Positions 35,139-44,491 of a stretch of DNA of 64,000 nucleotides are shown one piece after another; position 1 is the stretch's first letter; every line of letters begins with the position of its first letter. The stretch lies in assembly GCA_904418845.1 (NCBI GenBank), contig CAJFQC010000005.1, positions 43,174 to 107,173 of the forward strand, read 5' to 3'. The notes under the pieces are model-generated. The model saw only the letters and a list, made by a program, of their open reading frames with translations, ran no database searches and had not been told where the DNA came from. Made by a program: the position numbers and the translations under genes. The DNA is from an uncultured Ruminococcus sp. (GTDB taxonomy: Bacteria > Bacillota > Clostridia > Lachnospirales > Lachnospiraceae).

Positions 35139-35498
35139 TTATCCGATAATATTTGAAACTGTGCTCAGGATTCTCTCCGGCTTAAAGGGCTTCACGATAA
35201 AATCCTTTGCTCCTGACTTGATAGCCTCTATAACCATGCTCTCCTGTCCCATAGCGGAGCACATGACGACCTGTGAATCAGGATTCTCCTGCTTAATGGC
35301 TTTCAGCGCTTCAAGTCCGTCCATGTTAGGCATGGTAATATCCATAATCACAAGATCCGGATGAAGTTCTTTATACTTCTCCACGGCCTCGGCGCCGTCC
35401 ACAGCTTCGGCCACATCGGTGTATCCGCCCTTGCTCAGTGCGTCTTTCACCATCATCCTCATAAATGCCGCATCATCCACGATTAAAATTTTTGCCAT
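35139..35498 (-). CDS. cheY: chemotaxis response regulator CheY
   Basis: 119 aa, single receiver domain. Acidic pair in LIVDDAAFMR, phosphoacceptor aspartate in LVIMDITMPNMDG (about residue 54), and KPF lysine near 104. CheA-P passes phosphate to it and it binds FliM. It lies right after fliM. Confidence 0.96.
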   Translation of the reverse strand: MAKILIVDDAAFMRMMVKDALSKGGYTDVAEAVDGAEAVEKYKELHPDLVIMDITMPNMDGLEALKAIKQENPDSQVVMCSAMGQESMVIEAIKSGAKDFIVKPFKPERILSTVSNIIG

Positions 35499-35551
35499 TT
35501 TCTGTCCCTCTCACTTTCTTAAATTGATTAGTTTTTATAGACACAGCAGAA

Positions 35552-36607
35552 TTACTCTGCCGGTACTGGCTCTTCTGTTTTTTCCTCTACAGTCCGGTCT
35601 GGTTCTTTTTCTGCATCAGGCCGTCCGCTGATTAACACGGCAGCATTTTTCTTATAGGTGCCGAGTCTGCCCTGCAGCCATGACTCCCCGCCGATTCTGA
35701 GATATACTTCGGAATCTTTGGGTCTCTCGAGATCTATAATATCCCCTACATGCAGATCATGGATATCCTGAACAGATACCTCCACTCTGCCCAGATCAGC
35801 CTGTACGGTAAGCGCCGAGTTTCTGATCTTCGACATAATGGCCGTCCTGCTGTCCGTCGTATCCGAACCGGATATGTCCACTGCATGTTTTCTGGAATCT
35901 ATAATATTAAACATCTCTATCAGGAGAGTCCGCGGTATACATATAGCAATCCGCCCCTCCGTTGATCCTGTAACCACGTCAAGCATGATGATAGCGATCG
36001 TCTCATCAAGACTGATCTCCTGGAACAGGCTTGGATTTTCTTCGAGATATATACTTTCTGTCTCTATGTGAATGTAACTCGCCCAAGCGTCAAGCGTAAA
36101 GTCCAGAAAATAGCTCATAATCTTTCTATACAGCTCGATCTCAATATCAGTGTAACTGTAATTACTCTCTATTTCTTTCAACTCAGAGCCGTCGCCGCCA
36201 AGAAGTCTGTCCATCATGCTCAGTATAGGAGCCTGGTCAATATGTACTAACAGGGGCGGCTGCTTGCTCTTATTCGGGAGCTTGAGCCTCTGCGTGATAA
36301 AAATATCATTTTCGCTCAACATATTATTAAACTCAAAAAACCGCTGTTCCTCTACCGTAAGCACCGACAGCTCGCAGCTTACTCTCAGTATCCCGTTAAG
36401 GCGTGAGGAGGCGATCCTGGAATAATTGTCATAAATTCCTTTGAGCAGCTTTATCTTGTCTTTTGTTATCTTTTTCGGGCTGTGAAAGTCATATTTTCTG
36501 TATTTTTTTTCTTCAACGGCAGGTTTTTCTTTCCCTTTCTTTTTTCCGCCGCTGCGCATTTCTTTCATCAGAGCGTCGATCTGGCTCTGAGACAGTACTT
36601 CTGCCAT
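35552..36607 (-). CDS. fliM: motor switch protein FliM
   Basis: 351 aa. N-terminal CheY-binding peptide LSQSQIDALM at 5-14, the CheC-like middle domain (about 45-240), and a C-terminal FliN-like domain (VEVSVQDIHDLHVGDIIDLE). The C-ring rotor switch. It comes right after motB, without fliL between them. Confidence 0.96.
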   Translation of the reverse strand: MAEVLSQSQIDALMKEMRSGGKKKGKEKPAVEEKKYRKYDFHSPKKITKDKIKLLKGIYDNYSRIASSRLNGILRVSCELSVLTVEEQRFFEFNNMLSENDIFITQRLKLPNKSKQPPLLVHIDQAPILSMMDRLLGGDGSELKEIESNYSYTDIEIELYRKIMSYFLDFTLDAWASYIHIETESIYLEENPSLFQEISLDETIAIIMLDVVTGSTEGRIAICIPRTLLIEMFNIIDSRKHAVDISGSDTTDSRTAIMSKIRNSALTVQADLGRVEVSVQDIHDLHVGDIIDLERPKDSEVYLRIGGESWLQGRLGTYKKNAAVLISGRPDAEKEPDRTVEEKTEEPVPAE

Positions 36608-36671
36608 TTCTCTCCTCCTAATCTACGGGGCTGACAGCGCCGTATTCTTTCTCCCCCATTTGAGACTGTCC

Positions 36672-37484
36672 CTACGTGCCCTCGCCGGCACTCTGAGTCT
36701 CCTGAGACTGGGCGTCCGTGTTTTGTTCCAGAAGCTCTGCATCCGGCTGCATCGCCGCCACATTCTCGCCGTACACTTCCGCATAATACTCGGTCAGACT
36801 CCTCATCACAGCATCGTCGCTTGTTATCAGGATCTCCACACGCCGGTTCTTCTGCCGGCCTTCCTCGGTATTTATATCCGCAATAGGACGGAACTGTCCG
36901 AAGCCCAGGCTCACAAGCCTTCCCGGATCTACCAGATTAAGCGCCTGAATGTACGCCGTAACCTGTGCGGCGCGCGCTGTGGAGAGCATACGATCCTCCA
37001 GATGTTCGAATCTGTCAGGAACTTCTGTCGTATGTCCGAGAACCTGTATCTCATGTATCTCGCCCGCAGCAGGAGCGATCGCCCTGCCGAAGCCGTCCAG
37101 CACGCGTCTTCCGTTGTCTGTCACATTGTAGCTGTCCCCCTCGAAGAAAATCTCTTCGCTAAAGGAGATAAAGTTGTACCCGTCGCCTCTGACTATGGTT
37201 ACATTGGCATCAAGCCCCATGGTGTGCAGTTCATTGACAAGATTGTCATACATCTGCTGCAGAGCATCTGACTCAGTCTGAGCCTCGGCCGCCTCCTGAC
37301 TTCTCATCTCTTCAAGCTGTTCCGCCGCCTCAGGATTCATACTGGCGACAAGATTCTCCCACTTTGACTGATCCATGGAAGAAATCGCATAGAGAAGTAC
37401 AAAAAAACAGAGAAGAAGCGTAACCATATCGCCATATGTATCCATCCATGATCCAGCTGAGGCTTTTTTTCTTGGTCGTTTCAT
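36672..37484 (-). CDS. motB: flagellar stator protein MotB
   Basis: 270 aa. One membrane helix (GDMVTLLLCFFVLLYAISSM) that includes the proton/sodium-carrying aspartate, then an OmpA-like peptidoglycan-binding domain (about 120-240; VLGHTTEVPDRF; QKNRRVEILI). It pairs with MotA. The C-terminus is Gln/Glu-rich. Confidence 0.95.
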   Translation of the reverse strand: MKRPRKKASAGSWMDTYGDMVTLLLCFFVLLYAISSMDQSKWENLVASMNPEAAEQLEEMRSQEAAEAQTESDALQQMYDNLVNELHTMGLDANVTIVRGDGYNFISFSEEIFFEGDSYNVTDNGRRVLDGFGRAIAPAAGEIHEIQVLGHTTEVPDRFEHLEDRMLSTARAAQVTAYIQALNLVDPGRLVSLGFGQFRPIADINTEEGRQKNRRVEILITSDDAVMRSLTEYYAEVYGENVAAMQPDAELLEQNTDAQSQETQSAGEGT

Positions 37485-37496
37485 ATTGCGCCTCCT

Positions 37497-38327
37497 CTAT
37501 TTTTTTCTTCTGCTTCTCCTTGCCCTCTTTCTGCCTGCCGAGCCGCCTTCTTCCTCTGTGATGAGGAGCTGGCGTTTCTGTGCAAGTGAAGAGGCAAGTC
37601 TTTCTTTGAGCACCTTAGGATTGTCGCCTTCCTGAATGGCAAGAACGCCCTCCACAATAATTTCTTTATACAGCCGTTCTTCTTCATCCCGCAGGTTCAG
37701 CTTTGAACTGATTGGAAGAAAGACAAGATTGGCAAGCATACATCCGTAAAAAGTTGTTACAAGTGCAACCGACATATTTGCTCCGAGGCTTTCAGACGCT
37801 CCAGCCGAAAGATCCATGTCCTTGAGCATGTTGATCAGTCCGATCAGCGTTCCGATCATTCCGAAAGCGGGCGCATATGCGGAACCTCTAACGTACATCT
37901 CCGCCTCTTCTGAATGACGCTGGGACATATTGTCAATATCCAGTTCAAGAGTACTGCGGATCTTCTCAGGATCCATAGCATCCACCACATACATTACGCT
38001 CTTCCTTAAGAAGGGGTCGTCCAGTTCCGCCACCCGCCCTTCAAGGGCGAGAAGGCCGTCTTTCCTTGCGACCTGCGCAAACTCTGCCAGAATATCAATC
38101 ACAGGCTCGGGCCGAAATTTTTTGGAACTGCATATAATGACCATATGTTTTCCCACATTTTTTAAAATACTAAGCGGGAAGCTCGCGAAAATAGCGCTGA
38201 TTGTTCCGCCGAATACAATAATTACACTGGGAATGTCCACAAAATTCCAGATGCTTCCGCTGTCCATAATTCCGTAAAATACGAAAACAAAACCTGCTAT
38301 TATGCCGATAATACTTGTAATATCCAT
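37497..38327 (-). CDS. motA: flagellar stator protein MotA
   Basis: 276 aa, four membrane segments, with the conserved PAFGMIGTLIGLINMLKDMD segment. It converts ion flow into torque on FliG. 12 bases separate it from motB, and flbD is 2 bases upstream. Confidence 0.96.
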   Translation of the reverse strand: MDITSIIGIIAGFVFVFYGIMDSGSIWNFVDIPSVIIVFGGTISAIFASFPLSILKNVGKHMVIICSSKKFRPEPVIDILAEFAQVARKDGLLALEGRVAELDDPFLRKSVMYVVDAMDPEKIRSTLELDIDNMSQRHSEEAEMYVRGSAYAPAFGMIGTLIGLINMLKDMDLSAGASESLGANMSVALVTTFYGCMLANLVFLPISSKLNLRDEEERLYKEIIVEGVLAIQEGDNPKVLKERLASSLAQKRQLLITEEEGGSAGRKRARRSRRKK

Positions 38328-38329
38328 CT

Positions 38330-38530
38330 CTATACCTCCGCATCCGCCTTTCGGTAGATTTCTGTTCTATATTGAGTAATCCTTATTATGATCTCGTCTT
38401 CGTTCTCTTTCACGATATGGAAGTGTCCGTTCATCATGATGATCTTTGATTCGGGAATTAACTCCACATATTCAATCTGGAAGGGATTGATCAGGATCGT
38501 ATCCCCATTCAGTTTTGTAAACTTAACCAT
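38330..38530 (-). CDS. flbD: FlbD/SwrD-family protein
   Basis: 66 aa with the family pattern (MVKFTKLNGDTILINPFQIE). In Bacillus subtilis the homologue SwrD raises flagellar motor power. Here it stands right before motA, consistent with a stator-linked role. AAAGGAGG lies upstream. Confidence 0.9.
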   Translation of the reverse strand: MVKFTKLNGDTILINPFQIEYVELIPESKIIMMNGHFHIVKENEDEIIIRITQYRTEIYRKADAEV

Positions 38531-38555
38531 ATGTAATACAGTCCTCCTTTTGTCT

Positions 38556-38579
38556 CTGCGGGGCGCTGCAGCCCCGCAG
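38556..38579. repeat. 9-bp hairpin in the flgE-flbD gap
   Basis: CTGCGGGGC (38556-38564) and GCCCCGCAG (38571-38579) with loop GCTGCA. No T-run follows on the minus strand, so it may be a processing or stability element between the hook and stator parts of the operon. Confidence 0.6.
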
Positions 38580-38655
38580 GCATATGCGTATGTCAGAGAT
38601 TACGCATAACCGGACGCATATTCAGCCCCGGCCACACTAATTATGCCGCTGAATA

Positions 38656-39576
38656 TCAGCGCTTCATATTTACCAGTTCCTCAAGCATCTGGTCTGACAC
38701 TGTAATCATCCTTGTATTCGCCTGGTATCCTCTCTGTGTAGTAATCATATATGACATTTCTGTCGCAAGATCCACGTTGGACATCTCCAGGTGACTGCTG
38801 AGCACTCTTCCTGTGGCATCGTTCTGCGGTCCCACGTTTATCGCTCCCGCGTTTTCGGAAATCTCGTAAAGAAATCCGCTGTCCTGCTCAAGACCATTGA
38901 CGTTTTCTACAGTCGCCATGGCGATCTGTCCGACCACATGAGCCACGCTGTCTTCGTCAATGACAGTGATGACTCCGTCCGTGCCGATCTTGACAGAGTT
39001 GTAAGTTATTGGGGTCGGCGTACCGGCAGCATCGTCTCCGATCGCCACATTGAGGCGGATCGGCTCCAGGTTACCGTTTGTATTCACTGTGATATTTCCC
39101 TGTCCGTCTCCTGATCCCGTCGTATATCCGTACACATAATTACCCTGATCATCAACAAGATATCCGTTGTTGTCCATCGCGAAAATACCGACGCGGGAAA
39201 GGCTCAGTCCATTGCCGTCCAGATTAGTCGGATCTACGTTCTGAGTATACGGTCCTACAATAAAAAATGCCGGTCCGTTAATCATACAGTCAAATGCCCT
39301 TCCTGTATATGACTGTGTGCCTGTCTCCATGTTGGAAGTAATGGAGCTTACATTGGCGCCGTATCCGATCTGGGAAGTGTTGATACCGCCGTTAAATCCT
39401 GCCGCCTCGTTTCCCGCTGCCCCGGTAATATAATTCTGGTACATCGCGTCCGCGAAGTTGGCACTCTTTGACTTGTACCCCCATGTGTTGACATTTGCTA
39501 TATTGTTTCCGATAACATCCATTTTTGTCTGATGTGATTTCAAACCGGCAATCGCCGACTGCATTGATCTTATCAT
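38656..39576 (-). CDS. flgE: flagellar hook protein FlgE
   Basis: 306 aa, short for a hook protein. MIRSMQSAIAGLKSHQTKMD and NNIANVNTWGYKSK at the start and LATEMSYMITTQRGYQANTR at the end are the D0 helices. It is placed after flgD and the TIGR02530-like gene as usual, so hook rather than rod is the best call. Polymerises on FlgG under the FlgD cap. Confidence 0.88.
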   Translation of the reverse strand: MIRSMQSAIAGLKSHQTKMDVIGNNIANVNTWGYKSKSANFADAMYQNYITGAAGNEAAGFNGGINTSQIGYGANVSSITSNMETGTQSYTGRAFDCMINGPAFFIVGPYTQNVDPTNLDGNGLSLSRVGIFAMDNNGYLVDDQGNYVYGYTTGSGDGQGNITVNTNGNLEPIRLNVAIGDDAAGTPTPITYNSVKIGTDGVITVIDEDSVAHVVGQIAMATVENVNGLEQDSGFLYEISENAGAINVGPQNDATGRVLSSHLEMSNVDLATEMSYMITTQRGYQANTRMITVSDQMLEELVNMKR

Positions 39577-39666
39577 TGCTGAATCTCTCCTTTTCCTTTT
39601 GAAAGCGCGTCCCCCGCCCGGTTGTCAGTCGCACCCCCGGGCTTGGCCTCCTCCTGGAGGTCCGGC

Positions 39667-40041
39667 CTACATAAAGACGGCGCTGTCAATATTGGTGAAT
39701 ATATTGTTTTTCATTTCCTGTTCTGTAATCGAGGTCACAACCACATTGTTCGCCACATTGACGATAAAAGCGCCGTGACTGCCGATCACTACGGTTTCCT
39801 TCGAGCCCTTCTGACGGGCCTTTTCAACCGCCTGCGTAAGTTCTTCCAGGTTTTCACCTGAGAGCTGTATCCCGCGCTCTTCCATGCGCTGGGACGCATG
39901 CCGGGAGAACTGGATCTCCCCTGTCTGAGCCGCCGCCTGTCTGAGCCGGTCGACGAACTCTGTCCCGGAGCTTTTGCTGTGTCCGAACTCATGCTGAACC
40001 CTCAGCGACTGGGAACACGTAATCTTCCCTGTCTGGTTCAT
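39667..40041 (-). CDS. flagellar operon protein of the TIGR02530 type
   Basis: 124 aa, no membrane segment. The core QFSRHASQRMEERGIQLS and an acidic/helical middle plus VVVTSITEQEMKNNIFTNID fit the small family always found between flgD and flgE in Firmicutes. Function is not established. Confidence 0.85.
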   Translation of the reverse strand: MNQTGKITCSQSLRVQHEFGHSKSSGTEFVDRLRQAAAQTGEIQFSRHASQRMEERGIQLSGENLEELTQAVEKARQKGSKETVVIGSHGAFIVNVANNVVVTSITEQEMKNNIFTNIDSAVFM

Positions 40042-40066
40042 GTGCTGCTCACCTCATCTTTCCTCA

Positions 40067-40642
40067 TTACACCGTTTCTGTACCACCGTCACCCGATCCT
40101 CCTGTGTCGCCGTCACCCGGTTCTTCCGGATCCGGCTTATCAGGAATTGTACCTACGCCCATGATCTGTACAAGACTGTATTCTTCTCCGTCAATGACCA
40201 CCGCCGGCACCGTACCGAGCGAGACGCCCGAAACTACTCCTTTGATCTCCTCTCCCGTATAATACCCGTCTTTATCCACCTTAGCGACAGTTACTTCTTT
40301 ACCCATCATGGAAGACGCATAATTTAACAGGTTCACAGTCGTAAGATCCGAAACCGCCGTTGACATCTGTGTGATTGCCTTGGACATCTGGTTCTGCACA
40401 AGCTGGTTGACCATCTCCGAGGTGTCCATGGGGTTGTCCGCGTCCTGATACTGGATCTGCGTTGCCAGAAGCTTGTAAAAATCCGACATAGTAAGGTCAT
40501 ATGGGTTTCCCGTCTCATCCGTAGTGGATGTGGCCTTCGTATTTTCTGTCTCTTTCGTGGCAGACGCGCTGCTTTTCGCTGCCGCTGCGCTGCTTCCTCC
40601 GTATATGCTGAGATTGCTCAGCGCAGATACTAAATCTGGCAT
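40067..40642 (-). CDS. flgD: hook cap protein FlgD
   Basis: 191 aa with the FlgD core (DFYKLLATQIQYQDADNPMD, then EMVNQLVQNQM). Assembles the hook tip. The C-terminus is rich in Pro/Glu/Gly/Asp (DKPDPEEPGDGDTGGSGDG), an unusual acidic tail. Confidence 0.94.
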   Translation of the reverse strand: MPDLVSALSNLSIYGGSSAAAAKSSASATKETENTKATSTTDETGNPYDLTMSDFYKLLATQIQYQDADNPMDTSEMVNQLVQNQMSKAITQMSTAVSDLTTVNLLNYASSMMGKEVTVAKVDKDGYYTGEEIKGVVSGVSLGTVPAVVIDGEEYSLVQIMGVGTIPDKPDPEEPGDGDTGGSGDGGTETV

Positions 40643-40675
40643 TTTTATTCCTCCTGCCTTATCTGTTGTTATTAG

Positions 40676-41860
40676 TTACACTAACCCCAGCCGGAGCTGC
40701 TCCAGGAAATCTCCCTGTGCCGGCCTGTTCTTCTGCCTGTCGTGCTGCCGGCGCTGCTCTTCGCGGGGGTCCTCTCCGCCGCTTCTGCCATCCTCGTTCA
40801 GATACTGCTGCTGCGGCTGATCAATTACGATCTCTGTATGACCGCCCATATGATCCTGCAAAAGCCCGCCGAGTTCCGCCGCGTGACGTGACAGCGCCTC
40901 CAGGGTACCGGAGTTTGTGCAGCTGATAACCACGGCCGCTTTCCCGGCTTCATAGGTCGCTTTCAAGGTGATCTTCCCCAGGTTTGCCGGTTCAAGCTGT
41001 ATTTCCAGCTCTTTTACCGATGAATTTACCGCGTTTTTGATCATCTCTGACAGCTTCTGTATGTTCTCTGCCTGGTCTGCTGTACTGAAGCGCAGTATCG
41101 GGGTTGTATCAGCGTTCTGCTGTATCTGGCTGCCCCTCTCCGCCGACGTGCCCGGCGACGGGTTAAACTGTACCTGCTCCGTATGGTCCGCAGTCACCCG
41201 GAAATCTTTCTCTGCCTCCCGGCTGCCCGCTGTGCCGGCATTTGTCATGGCGGTCTGTGTCTGCTGTCCGTCTGACAGATCTGTGTGTCCGGAATCTCCC
41301 GGATATGCAGACGGCTGTCCGCTTTCTGCCACAGTTATGTTTTCCGCCCCATTCTGCGTGGACTGGATGACTCCTTTGTCCGAACCGGACTGTTCTTTAA
41401 GCGTTTGGTTCTCTGTAAGAACTTCCTCCACATTTGCTACAGGCGTCGCAATCTCTCCTTCAATTCCTGCTGCAGGAGTTCCGGCTGTCATCGCAGTTCC
41501 AGTGTCAATCTGCATATTCTGCAAACCCTTCAGCGCGCTCTCAGCCGCCATCTCTGTGCCTGGCACGCCGGACAATATTCCCGTCTGCACCAGTCCTGTT
41601 TCAAGAAGCTGCGCTATGATCATATTCACGGGCGCTGTCTGCACAAACTGCGAAGCCACGCTCTGAGCAATAGAGTCAGCCGGATCGGTATCGCCTGTCT
41701 GGCTGTCCTGTATCGCATCTGCCGCTTCCATCATCTGTGAAAACGTATCGGAGCCGGCGTCGGATGCCTGTCCTTTGTGCCCTGCGTTCATGTCGTTTCC
41801 TGTCGTCATGGCTGCGGGCTGCTGCATCATCATGTTCTGCATTATCATGTCCATTTCCAC
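40676..41860 (-). CDS. fliK: flagellar hook-length control protein FliK
   Basis: 394 aa. A long low-complexity N-terminal part (1-270, Gln/Thr/Ala-rich) acts as a ruler; residues 280-370 are the Flg_hook-type C-terminal domain (VKELEIQLEPANLGKITLKA; LLQDHMGGHTEIVI) that touches FlhB. It follows fliJ in the standard order. RBS GGAGG. Confidence 0.88.
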   Translation of the reverse strand: MEMDMIMQNMMMQQPAAMTTGNDMNAGHKGQASDAGSDTFSQMMEAADAIQDSQTGDTDPADSIAQSVASQFVQTAPVNMIIAQLLETGLVQTGILSGVPGTEMAAESALKGLQNMQIDTGTAMTAGTPAAGIEGEIATPVANVEEVLTENQTLKEQSGSDKGVIQSTQNGAENITVAESGQPSAYPGDSGHTDLSDGQQTQTAMTNAGTAGSREAEKDFRVTADHTEQVQFNPSPGTSAERGSQIQQNADTTPILRFSTADQAENIQKLSEMIKNAVNSSVKELEIQLEPANLGKITLKATYEAGKAAVVISCTNSGTLEALSRHAAELGGLLQDHMGGHTEIVIDQPQQQYLNEDGRSGGEDPREEQRRQHDRQKNRPAQGDFLEQLRLGLV

Positions 41861-41916
41861 TCACCTCCTTTTTCATAGTAATAATATCTATGGTAATCTG
41901 CTCTGAATGAGCAGGA

Positions 41917-42378
41917 CTACCCCTTTCCATTCTCACGGTTTTGCGCTATAGAGCGGTTGGATACAAATTCCTCAATCTCCCGCTCGTGCTCTTTTGCCTC
42001 AAGCGCGTCGTATTCTTTCCTTTTTTTATCCTTGAGCATCTGTATGGATGAGGTTTCCTTTTTCGCCTCTATTACCAACTCCCGCCTGCGCTCCTCTTCT
42101 CTGCGCCGTCTGGCAAGTTCCTCTTTCTCGGAGGCGATCCTTCCGATCAGCAGACTGAGATATCCTGAATATCCCTGTAGTCTCGCGGAAGACACTTCTG
42201 AAAATTTAATTTCATCCACCCGCTCCTTAAAGGATCGGAAACCGGTTTCCAGCTCTCCGATCTTTTGCTCTTGCTCCTTCACTTCTCTGACAGCCTGGCC
42301 ATGCTCATTTCTTAAGTTCTGCTCCACCTGCTCCTTATAATCTAGCACGCGCTCCAGTGTAAAAGAAAACTTCTTCAC
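41917..42378 (-). CDS. fliJ: flagellar export ATPase stalk/chaperone FliJ
   Basis: 153 aa, all-helical antiparallel coiled coil (MKKFSFTLERVLDYKEQVEQ at the start). It binds the FliI hexamer and FlhA. It follows fliI. Confidence 0.9.
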   Translation of the reverse strand: MKKFSFTLERVLDYKEQVEQNLRNEHGQAVREVKEQEQKIGELETGFRSFKERVDEIKFSEVSSARLQGYSGYLSLLIGRIASEKEELARRRREEERRRELVIEAKKETSSIQMLKDKKRKEYDALEAKEHEREIEEFVSNRSIAQNRENGKG

Positions 42379-42405
42379 AGACTGTCCCTCCTCGTCATGA
42401 TTGTG

Positions 42406-43707
42406 TTATCTGAGTATTTGCTTCATCTTTGTCACTGTCTGTTCCAGAGTAAAGGATTCCCCTGTCTTCTGCATCAGGAAATCATTAATCTTCTGTATAC
42501 GCGATATTGCATTGTCCAGACGGGGATTTGTTCCCGCCTTATAAGCTCCTATGGAAATCAGGTCTTCGTTCTGGGAGTAAAGGCTCAGGATGTCTCTCAT
42601 ATCCGAGGCAAGCGCCTTGTGCTCGCCTCCTACGATCTCCGACATAAGTCTGGATATACTGGCGTTGACATCAATGGCCGGAAAATGGTTCGCATTTGCC
42701 AGCTTTCTGGAAAGTACGATATGCCCGTCCAAGATACCTCTGACTGTGTCCGCCACCGGCTCGTTAGTGTCGTCGCCTTCCACCAGAACCGTGTATACCC
42801 CGGTTATTGACCCTTTCTCAAAATTCCCGCTCCTCTCAAGCAGTTTAGGGAATTCTGCGTAGATTGAGGGCGTATATCCCCTTGCCACAGGCGGCTCTCC
42901 CGTAGCAAGACCGATCTCTCTCTGCGCCATGGCAAATCTGGTCAGAGAGTCCATCATCAGAAGCACATCTTTGCCCCGGTCTTTAAAATACTCCGCGATA
43001 GTCGCCGCTACAAGAGGACACTTCATACGGAGCATCGCGGGCTGATCCGAAGTCGCCACGACCAGAACGGAACGTTTCATTCCCTCCGGCCCCAAGTCTT
43101 TCTCAACAAACTCCAGCACCTCTCTGCCTCGCTCTCCTACCAGCGCAATGACATTAATATCCGTGCGTACATTCCTTGCAATCATACCCATCAGAGTACT
43201 TTTGCCTACGCCGCTGCCGGCAAAAATTCCGATACGCTGTCCTTTCCCGATCGTATTCAGCCCGTCGATCGCCTTGATTCCAAAACTCAGCGGCTCTGAA
43301 ATTCTCGGACGTTTCAGCGGATTGATCTTGGGATTCTCAACATAATAATACCGGGGAGAGGTGAAGTTTCCAAGGTCATCCATAGGGCGTCCCAAGGCGT
43401 CTATGATACGTCCTCTTAAGAACTCCCCTACAGGGATTTTCAGGCGTTTTTTTGTATTTCTGACGAAACTGTTCGTGCCGATCCCGCTCATGCTTTCGTA
43501 TGCCATAAGCTGAACCTTGTCTTCTCTGAACCCAACCACTTCCGCCTGTATCTGCCTGTGCTGCTCCTCATCGTAGATCATTACAATGTCGCCGATATTG
43601 GCTCCGCCTCCCGATGCTTCCATGGACATTCCCGTGATATTTTCTATTCTTCCGATATGATTGATTGTCTCGGACTGTAAGATCAGTTTAGGTATTTCGC
43701 TGAGCAT
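42406..43707 (-). CDS. fliI: flagellar export ATPase FliI
   Basis: 433 aa, F1-beta-like. Walker A GIFAGSGVGKST near 165, Walker B MMDSLTRFAMAQRE near 255. It powers release of chaperones and entry of exported proteins. It sits in the usual fliH-I-J order. Confidence 0.97.
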   Translation of the reverse strand: MLSEIPKLILQSETINHIGRIENITGMSMEASGGGANIGDIVMIYDEEQHRQIQAEVVGFREDKVQLMAYESMSGIGTNSFVRNTKKRLKIPVGEFLRGRIIDALGRPMDDLGNFTSPRYYYVENPKINPLKRPRISEPLSFGIKAIDGLNTIGKGQRIGIFAGSGVGKSTLMGMIARNVRTDINVIALVGERGREVLEFVEKDLGPEGMKRSVLVVATSDQPAMLRMKCPLVAATIAEYFKDRGKDVLLMMDSLTRFAMAQREIGLATGEPPVARGYTPSIYAEFPKLLERSGNFEKGSITGVYTVLVEGDDTNEPVADTVRGILDGHIVLSRKLANANHFPAIDVNASISRLMSEIVGGEHKALASDMRDILSLYSQNEDLISIGAYKAGTNPRLDNAISRIQKINDFLMQKTGESFTLEQTVTKMKQILR

Positions 43708-43726
43708 GTCCGTCCCTCCTTATCGG

Positions 43727-44491
43727 CTACACGCGTGCATTGTTCAGTATTTCCTTGATGTTTTCCATCTGCGTGCTGACGCTGATGTCCATGACTTCCT
43801 GCGGAAGCTCGACGATACATGTCCCAGGCGCCGCGTCTTCCATAACAATGATTTTTACATTGTCCGAAATCTTGGACAATTCTCTGAGAAGATCCGCATC
43901 TCCTCTGATGTCCCCGGCTTTTTCCTCCGGAGTGTCAGAGATATAGATTTTTGCCCATGCAGTCTTTTTGAGCTTCTCAGTCGCTGCAAGGATCATATTT
44001 TTCACTATATCGCCGCTTGATTTCAGGCTCGTCTGAATGATCTTTTCCCCAATGGCAAGAGAAATATTTTTTAGATCATCCAGATAATCTTCTGTCACCT
44101 TCTCTTTTGCATGCTGCATATCAATGGCGTACTTTTCTATCTCCTCCTGGAGCTTGAGGTATTCGCCTTTAAGTTCCTCCCGGTGTTCTTCATACGCCTT
44201 TTTTCTGCCGTCCTCACAGCCCTTTTCCATGCCTTCTACATATCCTTCTTCGTAGGCCTTTTTCTTCATACGAAGCGCCTCTATGCGCGCCTGGTTCAGG
44301 ACTGCCTTTGCTTTTTCTACATTTTCATCAAATATCTTCTGACCCTTTTCCCGTAAAATCTCTTCTTCTGTCTTGATCTTCACTTCCGGCTTTTCACTGA
44401 CCGGCTGACTCAGGTCGCTCAGGTCGGGAAAAGGTGCTTCCTGCCACAGAGCATGTTCCCTGCTTTGTACAATCCTAGACAATGATCTCAT
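43727..44491 (-). CDS. fliH: flagellar export stator FliH
   Basis: 254 aa: a long helical, charged middle (MRKKAYEEGYVEGMEKG-type glycine-zipper residues around 90-105) and a C-terminal V1-ATPase-E-like domain (LDDLKNISLAIGEKIIQTSL). It links FliI to the C-ring. It overlaps fliG by 17 bases. Confidence 0.92.
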   Translation of the reverse strand: MRSLSRIVQSREHALWQEAPFPDLSDLSQPVSEKPEVKIKTEEEILREKGQKIFDENVEKAKAVLNQARIEALRMKKKAYEEGYVEGMEKGCEDGRKKAYEEHREELKGEYLKLQEEIEKYAIDMQHAKEKVTEDYLDDLKNISLAIGEKIIQTSLKSSGDIVKNMILAATEKLKKTAWAKIYISDTPEEKAGDIRGDADLLRELSKISDNVKIIVMEDAAPGTCIVELPQEVMDISVSTQMENIKEILNNARV

